Under the pieces are notes generated by a model. It searched no databases. It had not been told where the DNA came from and was given only the letters and a program-made list of their open reading frames with translations. Source: a virus. From it: a stretch of DNA of 64,000 nucleotides. Position 1 is the stretch's first letter. The number at the start of each line of letters is the position of its first letter. Below, in pieces: positions 9,101-15,444 of this stretch. A program made the translations under genes and the position numbers. Where the stretch lies: the IMG/VR virus record IMGVR_UViG_3300031251_000001, positions 62,001-126,000 of that record; one strand, given 5' to 3'.

Positions 9101-10575
9101 ATATTGTCGAAGCTCAAGTTCCTCGACTTGCCGGTGGCAGGGTCGATGAAGGAGCCTTGGCCGGCCTTGGCGGCGGTCACAATGGCTTTGAGTGTGGGAT
9201 CCTTGGCACCGGCTGGATCAGTCTCGTAGGCACGCACAATGGCAGCCAGGTTCTTGGCTGACTGGCTGGCGGAGGCGGTCAGGTAGGAGTTGGCACCCGC
9301 CTGGGTGAACTCGTTGACGTTCATGGCTCCGAAGTAGTTCTGTTGTCCCAGGCCCATGTTGCGATAGGCACCGTTGGCGAGCATACCCTGTTGAGCTGCT
9401 CCCATCGCGAAGGAGGGATCCAGGCCCAGGCGGGCAGCAACGTCGGCTCCGTGCCGCTGGAGGGCCAGGACGTTCTCAATCGGCATGCCGACCCGTTTGC
9501 TGATGGCATAGGTCTGGCCGATCATCTGTGACACCCGAGAGGCTCCCATGCGGTTCATGGAGCCCATGCTCATTTCCTCGAGCGCGGAGAAGATCTTCTG
9601 CATCGGGGCGTTGTGCTCGCCGTTGTCGCCCATGATGTCTTTGATCGCGTCGATGGCTTTGCTGTAACCTTCGAGGGTCTGTTTGACCTTAACGCTATCG
9701 AAGGCCCGCAGCTTGTTGGCCACCTGGTCATCACCCAGGAGCTTGTCGACATCTTTGACGCTGAGGCTGCTGACACCACCCGACATGGATACATTCTGCC
9801 TCTTGGCTGCACTGGCCAGCATGCTGGGGTCGAGGGACATCATGGTGTTCATGGGATTGCCGCCCATCGTGGTCATACCGCGGCTCTGCAGTTGTCCGTA
9901 CATGTCGCCCAGCTGGCCGGCAGTCATGGAGCCAAAGCGGGACGGCTGCCTCATCGCCGTCTGGTAGATGTCGCGAGTCATGGCGTTGACGCTTTGAGTC
10001 GAGAGGCCGAACTGACCGCTTACAGGGTCAATTTGGTACCGTCCTGTGTCAAAAAGGCGTCGAGAGAGGACGGCTGCTGACCCCGCCATCCCGCCCATCG
10101 ACTCCAGGAAGGCAGCTCCCTGCTGGGTTTCGGCCAGGAACGGTGACATGGAAGTCAGGCCGCGGGTAACACTGCGGGAGAATTGTCGTTGACCAGCGTC
10201 GAAGGGCTCACCGCCGGCACGGAACAAACCACGCATGGTTCGCATCTGGTTTTCCTGGTCCAGGGCGGCGGACATGGATGTCGCTTGCCGGCTGGCGAAC
10301 AGGAGCTGGCGGTTCCTCATCTGGTCATAGAGGTTCTGGTCGTGACCGTAGCCAGTCATGGCGATCTGTTGCCCACGCATCAGCTGATGAGCGATAAACG
10401 GCATGGTCATGCGACCGATAAGGTTCCCGGTGAAGGGAAGGTTCTCGGTGCCGAAGCGGGGCATGTAGGGCTGGGGAGACGCAACCGGGGCGTAACCTGG
10501 TCCGTAGTTGTTGCCGAAGTTGGACTGGGGGAACGCTGTTTGCCCCAGCATTCCGTAGTAAAGTTGCGGATCCAT
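6175..10575 (-). CDS. tail tape measure protein candidate
   Basis: At 1,466 residues this is the longest gene of the tail cluster. It lies between the frameshifting chaperone pair and the hub genes, which is the diagnostic place for the tape measure protein. It is almost entirely helical and rich in Q, A, G and M, with long coiled-coil-like stretches (for example residues about 700-800 and 1,060-1,250). I saw no peptidase or lysozyme motif, and the usual strongly hydrophobic central segments are weak. At the usual 1.5 angstrom per residue it would set a tail of roughly 220 nm. The start is placed at ATG 10575..10573 (AGGAG six bases upstream), not the TTG at 10599, which lies in the palindromic element. 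A large internal virion protein is the alternative. Confidence 0.65.
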   Translation of the reverse strand: MDPQLYYGMLGQTAFPQSNFGNNYGPGYAPVASPQPYMPRFGTENLPFTGNLIGRMTMPFIAHQLMRGQQIAMTGYGHDQNLYDQMRNRQLLFASRQATSMSAALDQENQMRTMRGLFRAGGEPFDAGQRQFSRSVTRGLTSMSPFLAETQQGAAFLESMGGMAGSAAVLSRRLFDTGRYQIDPVSGQFGLSTQSVNAMTRDIYQTAMRQPSRFGSMTAGQLGDMYGQLQSRGMTTMGGNPMNTMMSLDPSMLASAAKRQNVSMSGGVSSLSVKDVDKLLGDDQVANKLRAFDSVKVKQTLEGYSKAIDAIKDIMGDNGEHNAPMQKIFSALEEMSMGSMNRMGASRVSQMIGQTYAISKRVGMPIENVLALQRHGADVAARLGLDPSFAMGAAQQGMLANGAYRNMGLGQQNYFGAMNVNEFTQAGANSYLTASASQSAKNLAAIVRAYETDPAGAKDPTLKAIVTAAKAGQGSFIDPATGKSRNLSFDNMSTTNLMQRAGLTQSAAQQVMRQDYALQATINKYDLGKSVMPAQGDELRTMAAAQTGAIVRMSLGQRVSDGAASSIADKASQGIISDLGRLQPSEMQDPQKVQAIVKRHLSADSEYNKLPATEKAKIERELSLTLPGHLDEMTRNSQFGQFQNFANAMSFTSPNRFKAEARLNQQASFDSRARESLRSLNKGGGLLMRVVSSLQDVKLTDTAGISQVVAGVLGVPTKEVSSKLTGLVTDIEKARRGFAEKQAAIDKVTDPAERERLTKELEAHELGMKATADQFVALATKEGLYNENGFTSKDINDVNRMRLASDTTRSDLAGIGGNFSTQVTAAQGSAAIERIKGKATTEDAMLYIKTKNLAAADAGSVPDWYSKKIKAANPTASDAVIKAKYIREEIQGRSPSAQQITEAQQQLNAGKLDMDEGTLSKFGRVLANRDRERVNPRASRQEIEQYAAANPSMSHVQIEAVLNASRRADRLGLTEAEIGSKRSMSMGYYGDVNKAIQKRLDAFYDPTMAEINKHGGITKEGYAGAMGERQKARDTGFNYFKGSADYYAVQDEDSDLNQMLSGNASRIIAMGKQGQGSVATLEAAQKINALLAEKQNLTDSYFDGDAARAQAGVSTLDLSKSGNARTERDASRRLAAINAELGNYAKQGMRGMSVTEGTAAQAKADQAEIASLFGNDKDADSLAKLLPKYRALGGSINEAEDFLNAGKSLDAAAKEKGVTRDTLIKNMKSDDDMSSIRDRYLKGVGMGVTESDVAGLKKIRDRLGEKFEEESLGQGNIRGQVDSYLKLFGSDANETRRQEIADAAGRGGGHTLSGRLQDARSLAAVAAAGQALMESGTDADKVKARQLSSAPIPMLLSEYNKVSGSDYHTKEFRKTYGLTKDEDFTAFKRRADRFKGRLRGGELDTGQMLTDFESARTTEEQREQAKTSQGQGKDKWPSTLKLTGSVRLEGGSITMDTKTSGQLSNV

Positions 10576-10595
10576 CCATGGCTCCTGGGCATGAC

Positions 10596-10613
10596 CCAAA
10601 ATACGTATTTTGG
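10596..10613. repeat. 18-bp palindromic element, copy 1 (CCAAAATACGTATTTTGG)
   Basis: This is a perfect 18-bp palindrome, 20 bp upstream of the tape measure ATG and directly after the TAA stop of the chaperone ORF. The minus strand reads TAATCCAAAATACGTATTTT, a context shared with the copies near 47.9 kb and 60.5 kb. As RNA it could form a 7-bp stem with an ACGU loop. No U-tract follows, so it is not an ordinary terminator. An operator or an RNA regulatory hairpin is possible. Confidence 0.85.
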
Positions 10614-10614
10614 A

Positions 10615-11148
10615 TTAGCGGATGCCCCACTCCTTTTTGCGCAGCTCGATCAGCTTCAACCGTGCTTCTTCAAATTGTACCATCTCATCTTGCTTCCCTT
10701 CAGGGGGAGCCAGGTCGGCGTATACTTTGTTGATCGCCGCATTGAACTTCTTGCGGTAGCTGGGGTCGTTCAGATCGCCGATGGTTTCCTTCACCATTTG
10801 ATCAACGCTACGACGGCTGGCAGTCATCTGCCTCTTTTCCTCTTCCTCATCTACCCAGGGCTGGAGCTGCTGACGCAGATCCTTGTCGAGATCGATGAGG
10901 GTTTCAAAAGTTTTGCGGAACATCGAGCCGTTGTCGTTTGCGGCGATGGTGTGGCCGCACTGCAGAAGAGCGCTGTTGTAGATGATTTGCGTCTGCAGCG
11001 ACGTGACTTTGTCGCTGCGGTAGATCTCCTCGCGAGCCATGTTCAGCAGTCGCCACAAGCGAGGATCATCGCGTCGGTATTTCCTGATATCGATTTTGTA
11101 TTGCAGAATCGCACGTAGCGTCAGGCTCGCTACTGGATCCCCTTCCAA
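10615..11148 (-). CDS. tail assembly chaperone, -1 frameshift extension
   Basis: This open frame of 177 codons is highly charged and helical, with a C-terminal segment FEEARLKLIELRKKEWGIR. It overlaps the end of the preceding gene by 19 bp and is in the -1 frame relative to it. The only in-frame start near the overlap is a TTG at 11148 with no ribosome site, and no ATG or GTG occurs there. Its place just before the tape measure gene is where contractile and siphophage tails encode a chaperone made by -1 frameshifting. I infer that it is translated mainly as an extension of the 319-residue upstream protein. Independent translation from the TTG is the alternative. Confidence 0.6.
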   Translation of the reverse strand: MEGDPVASLTLRAILQYKIDIRKYRRDDPRLWRLLNMAREEIYRSDKVTSLQTQIIYNSALLQCGHTIAANDNGSMFRKTFETLIDLDKDLRQQLQPWVDEEEEKRQMTASRRSVDQMVKETIGDLNDPSYRKKFNAAINKVYADLAPPEGKQDEMVQFEEARLKLIELRKKEWGIR

Positions 11149-11151
11149 AAA
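11130..11151 (-). other. candidate -1 programmed frameshift window
   Basis: The end of the upstream frame reads TCT TTT TGG AAG GGG ATC CAG TAG. Homopolymeric stretches (TTTTT and GGGG) fall within the 19-bp overlap, and a -1 slip on either leads into the downstream frame. Neither is a perfect X-XXY-YYZ heptamer, so the exact slip point is not settled. The lack of a credible start for the downstream frame is the main support. Confidence 0.45.
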
Positions 11152-12089
11152 GACGCATGGGGAGCATTCGTCTCCATGTAACCCATGAGCCGGTTGAACT
11201 CACGGAGCGTCTGAAGGAGCATCCGCTGCATGCCTTCATTCTTGATGTACTTATCGAGCATGAACTTGGTGACGTCATCCAGGGTAGCCGGTTTGACGTT
11301 ATTCTCTCCTTCGGGGCCGCCGTCGAGTTTACTGCCGACGTGCCAGCTGCCGGCTTCCGGATTGGTGTCTTTGTTAAGGCCCATCGGGAACTCAACGCTC
11401 CCACCCTCGTACGGGTTGCCGCTGAGCTTGCGGAGCTGCAAGTAGAGGCGGCAACGCAGGTAAGACTCACCGTACTCCTGTTCGCTGAGGGCAATCTTGC
11501 CGTCTCGCATCAGCTGCATGACGTGGTGGGAGATGGCATCCAGCTCGCGGACGGTGAGGACGCGGAACTGAACCTTGATGTGCCCGTTGAGGATGGAATA
11601 CTCTTTGACGAAATCCAACCCGTTCAGGTGCACCAGGTACTGGAGTTTGTCTTCGGGCGTACAGTCGGGGACGTCGCTCTTGCCCTTCTGCTGGTCGTAG
11701 CCGCAGTAGGGACAGAGGTGAGCGTCGGGGTCTTCGGCCCCGGTATCGCCCGGCTTAGTATCCTCCACCGCCGACTTGGCTGGACCTTCGCTGGGCTTCA
11801 TGGTGCCCACGGCGTCCTCGTCACTCAAGGGAACCTCATCGACCGGGGAGGCGACTTGCTGCTGGGCCGCAGCTGCAGCTGTTTGCATGGCCGCTCCGAT
11901 ACCGGGGTGTCGGGCACTCATGCGTTCCAGGCGGTCCTTATCGACCTCGGTGGCACGAGGGTCCAGAGCCTCGCCCGTCGCCAGGCTGCGCGGCATGGTC
12001 GGCTTGGGAGGAGGCGGCGGCATGGGCCGATCCTCTTTGGTCGCAGTAGCCAGACGGAGTGCTTCGGGCGGGAGGTTCTTGGCTGCCAT
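11130..12089 (-). CDS. tail assembly chaperone-like protein with a zinc ribbon
   Basis: This 319-residue protein has a proline/alanine-rich N-terminus (residues 20-130). A CPYCGYDQQ zinc-knuckle half-site follows near residue 126, and then comes a folded helical domain beginning HLNGLDFVKEY and VQFRVLTVRELDAI. The second half resembles baseplate/tail chaperone proteins of myophages that combine a zinc-binding site with a helical domain. It lies between the spike and tape measure genes. Its stop is in the overlap with the -1 frame ORF, so it is probably the short form of a two-form chaperone. Only one CxxC pair is obvious; a later cysteine (VPDC) and others may complete the zinc site. Confidence 0.6.
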   Translation of the reverse strand: MAAKNLPPEALRLATATKEDRPMPPPPPKPTMPRSLATGEALDPRATEVDKDRLERMSARHPGIGAAMQTAAAAAQQQVASPVDEVPLSDEDAVGTMKPSEGPAKSAVEDTKPGDTGAEDPDAHLCPYCGYDQQKGKSDVPDCTPEDKLQYLVHLNGLDFVKEYSILNGHIKVQFRVLTVRELDAISHHVMQLMRDGKIALSEQEYGESYLRCRLYLQLRKLSGNPYEGGSVEFPMGLNKDTNPEAGSWHVGSKLDGGPEGENNVKPATLDDVTKFMLDKYIKNEGMQRMLLQTLREFNRLMGYMETNAPHASFWKGIQ

Positions 12090-12091
12090 GA

Positions 12092-14773
12092 TTACCCTAT
12101 CATTACCTTAAAGTTGCCCAGCATGGTTACCATTCGCTGGGTGCCTGGTGTGGCGTTTCCGGTCGCATCTGTTCTATCAGCTACGCGACCATTCTGGAAG
12201 TCGATCACGTCGCTGGCGTCGGTCTGCTGGAGGATCTGGTTCTCCGCCCAGGCCTTGCGACCGGGATAGGGAAACAGGTTCTTGCCCTGATAGGTGATGG
12301 ACTCCTGCCGCCAGGTGCCACCACCGGATGCCAGACCCAGGCGGAGCCAACGCTGCCATCTGGGCTCATCGAGAATCAGGGCGGCACTCCCGTACTGCCG
12401 GGAATCATCATCGTCGCGGAAGGAGAAGCCGGCGTCGCTGATGAGGTCCGTGTTGCCGGGGCGGTTGTCGTCGTAGAGATTATTGGTGAAATAGGTGTCG
12501 TAGAATGGCTCAGCAACGCTCAGGGCGTCTTTGAGCGTTTGCTCGTTCTTGTCGCGGGCATCGTTGAGCCTCTTGCCGAAGTCATCCGGCACCTTGGACA
12601 CGGCTCCCGACTTGTCGGCCATCTGCCCAGCGCAGCTGATGGAAGCACCGGAGTAGATAGGGCCGGAGACAAAGAGCTGAGCGGAGGCACCCACGTCGGC
12701 ACCGATGATCCCGACGTTACCACGGATCACGCACTGATTGCCAATGATGCTGGCGTCGCGGCCGAAGGAGTGTAACGTCGTGAACTTGCCCTGGTCGATG
12801 TTGCCGACCCACATGTTGATGCCGGACTCGGTGAAGTAGTTGGTCTGCTGGGCGTGCAGAATGATGGAGCTTTTTCGTTTGTTGGCATCGAGGACGATGT
12901 CACCTGATTTCTGGGTGCCCACTCCGGTCCGCATGTAGACATTATCGGACCAGGTCACGATCGAGGTCTTGGACTTCAGGATCACTCCTGAAGATATGAC
13001 ATCTTCTCCTACCTTGTCGTGATAGAGGAAGCCGCCTTCCTCGTCGGTAGCTTCGATGATCGCCGATTTGCTCAGCGTCTGAAGGTTGCCCTTCTGGGCT
13101 GCCACTCGCACGTCCCCGTTGGAGGAACTCATGTCCGTGGAGCCGTGCGAAACGGTAACCAGCTCACCTGTCAGGATCAGCGTACGACCGCCAGAGAGGA
13201 TCTCAATGCCGTCCGGGGCGTGCATGAAGATCTTGCCGTTGCGAGCACCAAAGTGGCAACCACTGCCGTCGCCGAGGTCGATCGAGCCATCGGGCCGGAG
13301 CATCAGGAATGAGGTACGGCGATAATAATCGACGTTACCGTAGCGATGGTCAATGCGGCACTGCACGGGGGTAGCCGGGGTCATGGCCCGGCGAGCAGAG
13401 ATCGGGGAGTAATCTACGTTTTCCTGTGACCGCGTAAAAATGGAGTCTCGGTCGTTCTGCAGCTCGAAATCGAGCTTATGGTAGTAAAAGGGGTGGATGG
13501 CCTTCCAGCCCGTCAGGTAGGCCAGTTCGTCGTCTACGGCGGTTCCGGTGGCATCCAGGGCCGCCTTGACCACGTGGGCCGGTCCACCGCCAGTAAGGCC
13601 ACTTCCCTTGTAGTTGGGCGTTTGGCCCTTGGAGCGGTCACCAGTGGGGTCAGCGGGGTCCTTGCGGCGTTGAGGGTAGGCGTTCACCAGCTGCTTGACC
13701 AGACTGATCGACTGGGCCGCTTGGATTGCCAGGCTGCCTTCCAGGCCCTTGCTGATGGTCAGGAGGCCCACAGGATTGTGATCTGGCCCATTGACGGTGG
13801 ATGAAGCGGCAGGGGCGGAGATGGCCTCGTAGCCGCCCTGGCCCAGGTAACCGCCATATTCAACGACCCGCCCATAGGGCCTGATGGCCTTATCGGCTGC
13901 TTTACGGTCCACGGAGCCCTGGAGGGCACTGTACCAGACCTTGTTGTCGGTGGTCGTCTCCGTGGCATCCACGCCGTTCTGGAGGTAGCCAACACCCTCC
14001 CAGTCGTAGATCAGGGACAACCGCTCACTGAAGGGCTCTACGCCGCTGTCCGTGCCCTGGAAGAGCAACTCAGCAGGACTGAAGACCTCCAGGAGCTTGC
14101 CGGCCAAGCGGGTAGCCTCATCGACCCAGTTAAGGGTCAGGCCGCAGATCTCCGACATCCGGAGCTGGATGAGGTAGGGGTTATGCAGAAAGGTGGATCC
14201 GGTGATGAAGGTTCCGCCGGTGTCCAGGAGGAGTGAGTCAATCGGGCTGCCACCTGAGAAGTCGAGCATGCCGCCATTGCGATCGAGCTTGGCACCCTGG
14301 TTGTGGGCAGCGTTGCGGAAGAAGCCGGTGCCGGCACCCTGGAGGAGCCAACCAGGTCGGTAGACCCAGGCGTCGTAGAGACTACTGGGAGCAACGCAGA
14401 GGATGGTCCCCACCGTAGCACCGGGATGGTGCATCACCAGCACACGCTGACCGGGGAGGATCATCTCGAAATCAATGCGACCGAGGGGGCTGTTGTTGGT
14501 CTTACCACGGAAACAACCCAGCGAGCCGTACGAGTTCTCCAGCTCGACTTTGTACCAGCCCATGAAGGGTGCTGCCTGGTTGACCTTGCCGAACGAAAAG
14601 ATGGGCGGAGCATTCTTGGCCCCGAAACGACTGAAGAACGAAAAGGAGTCTCCCGTGGGCTGCAAGGGGGAGAGCCCTGGATTCATACTGAGCTGCTGGC
14701 GGATGATCTTGGGGATACGACTGTCAGGAGCACCCACAGTGCCGTAGTTCGTTCCGCCGATTCGATGTTCCAT
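12092..14773 (-). CDS. baseplate central spike-like protein
   Basis: This 893-residue protein is probably the cell-puncturing spike or its carrier. Around residue 100 it has an OB-fold-like stretch (PLGRIDFEMILPGQRVLV, HHPGATVGTILCV), as in gp5/VgrG N-terminal domains. Residues about 530-720 contain repetitive short beta strands (ILTGELVTVSHGSTDMS, GDIVLDANKRKSSIILHA, GVKLKS-like units) compatible with a triple-stranded beta-helix. The C-terminus continues beyond the helix into a globular tail, unlike the short apex of classical spikes. The start is set at ATG 14773..14771, preceded by GAGGTAG; the upstream TTG (14803) lacks a site. It follows the tube gene. A large virion glycan-binding protein is an alternative. 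Confidence 0.5.
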   Translation of the reverse strand: MEHRIGGTNYGTVGAPDSRIPKIIRQQLSMNPGLSPLQPTGDSFSFFSRFGAKNAPPIFSFGKVNQAAPFMGWYKVELENSYGSLGCFRGKTNNSPLGRIDFEMILPGQRVLVMHHPGATVGTILCVAPSSLYDAWVYRPGWLLQGAGTGFFRNAAHNQGAKLDRNGGMLDFSGGSPIDSLLLDTGGTFITGSTFLHNPYLIQLRMSEICGLTLNWVDEATRLAGKLLEVFSPAELLFQGTDSGVEPFSERLSLIYDWEGVGYLQNGVDATETTTDNKVWYSALQGSVDRKAADKAIRPYGRVVEYGGYLGQGGYEAISAPAASSTVNGPDHNPVGLLTISKGLEGSLAIQAAQSISLVKQLVNAYPQRRKDPADPTGDRSKGQTPNYKGSGLTGGGPAHVVKAALDATGTAVDDELAYLTGWKAIHPFYYHKLDFELQNDRDSIFTRSQENVDYSPISARRAMTPATPVQCRIDHRYGNVDYYRRTSFLMLRPDGSIDLGDGSGCHFGARNGKIFMHAPDGIEILSGGRTLILTGELVTVSHGSTDMSSSNGDVRVAAQKGNLQTLSKSAIIEATDEEGGFLYHDKVGEDVISSGVILKSKTSIVTWSDNVYMRTGVGTQKSGDIVLDANKRKSSIILHAQQTNYFTESGINMWVGNIDQGKFTTLHSFGRDASIIGNQCVIRGNVGIIGADVGASAQLFVSGPIYSGASISCAGQMADKSGAVSKVPDDFGKRLNDARDKNEQTLKDALSVAEPFYDTYFTNNLYDDNRPGNTDLISDAGFSFRDDDDSRQYGSAALILDEPRWQRWLRLGLASGGGTWRQESITYQGKNLFPYPGRKAWAENQILQQTDASDVIDFQNGRVADRTDATGNATPGTQRMVTMLGNFKVMIG

Positions 14774-14806
14774 AGCTACCTCGTCAGAGCAGTCTAACAA
14801 CAAGCA

Positions 14807-14830
14807 ACCCGCTGGGGAATCCCAGCGGGT
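14807..14830 (-). other. 10-bp stem hairpin between tube and spike genes
   Basis: ACCCGCTGGG and CCCAGCGGGT form a perfect 10-bp stem with a 4-base loop, just downstream of the tube gene in the direction of transcription. The following bases (TTGCTTGTTGTTAG) are only moderately T-rich. It could be a weak terminator or a 3'-end stabilising or processing hairpin that raises tube mRNA over the distal genes. Confidence 0.7.
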
Positions 14831-14855
14831 CGAGGAGTAAGCGAGGGAACCAGGA

Positions 14856-15392
14856 TTAAGCGCTCTGCAGGTTCATGCCGGTGAACATCAGACCCATCTG
14901 GTCGGAGAACATCGTGATCTCCCCAGCCTGGACTGAGATCTGCACCGAGGTGAGCAGGGCGTACTTGCACAGGTAGTTGGTGAGGTTAGCAGCCTGAGCA
15001 GCGGCCGCCGCTGTCTGCGACACCGTGGCGCCGGCAGGACCGCAACCACGCTGGAAGCGAAGGTTGAGATCGTTGTTGTCCTGCGAGTTGGCCACATTGC
15101 AGACGTCGCCGTACTTGTCGTAGAACGCCTTGATCGCCACGGGTGGTCCAAGGATACGGCTCAGGTTGGCCATACCGCTGGTACGACCAGTCAGGTAGTA
15201 GACGTTGGAGGTGGCGGTGCCGTCCTGCTGGAAGGCCCCGATTTCGTATTGTCGCTGGGCCGCATAATTGTGTTGGAAGCTGACCGTCTGCACGAGAGCG
15301 ACGTCCAGCGTTCCAAAGGCAATCGCGGCCGAATTGGAGTCAAACGCGCCACCGAAGTTGGTGGCTCCGCGTGTATAGATATCTGCGCCCAT
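14856..15392 (-). CDS. tail tube protein
   Basis: This 178-residue protein directly follows the sheath gene, the standard sheath-tube order of contractile tails. Its size fits the tube family (about 140-200 residues). The sequence shows mostly beta segments (IAFGTLDVALVQTVSFQHNY, LLTSVQISVQAGEITMFSDQ) with one alanine-rich loop near residues 123-135. It has no signal or membrane segment. A strong hairpin lies after its stop, consistent with high expression. Identification is by position, size and fold-like pattern. Confidence 0.65.
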   Translation of the reverse strand: MGADIYTRGATNFGGAFDSNSAAIAFGTLDVALVQTVSFQHNYAAQRQYEIGAFQQDGTATSNVYYLTGRTSGMANLSRILGPPVAIKAFYDKYGDVCNVANSQDNNDLNLRFQRGCGPAGATVSQTAAAAAQAANLTNYLCKYALLTSVQISVQAGEITMFSDQMGLMFTGMNLQSA

Positions 15393-15444
15393 GAAACCTC
15401 CGTGTTACTGATCGTAGTTAGCTGTCATCCTGACCGCTGGAGAA

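Noticed and set aside
10596-10613. Palindromic element as a rho-independent terminator
   Set aside because: The stem is AT-rich with an ACGU loop, no T-run follows, and three copies lie within 12-23 bp of a start codon where termination would cut off the gene.
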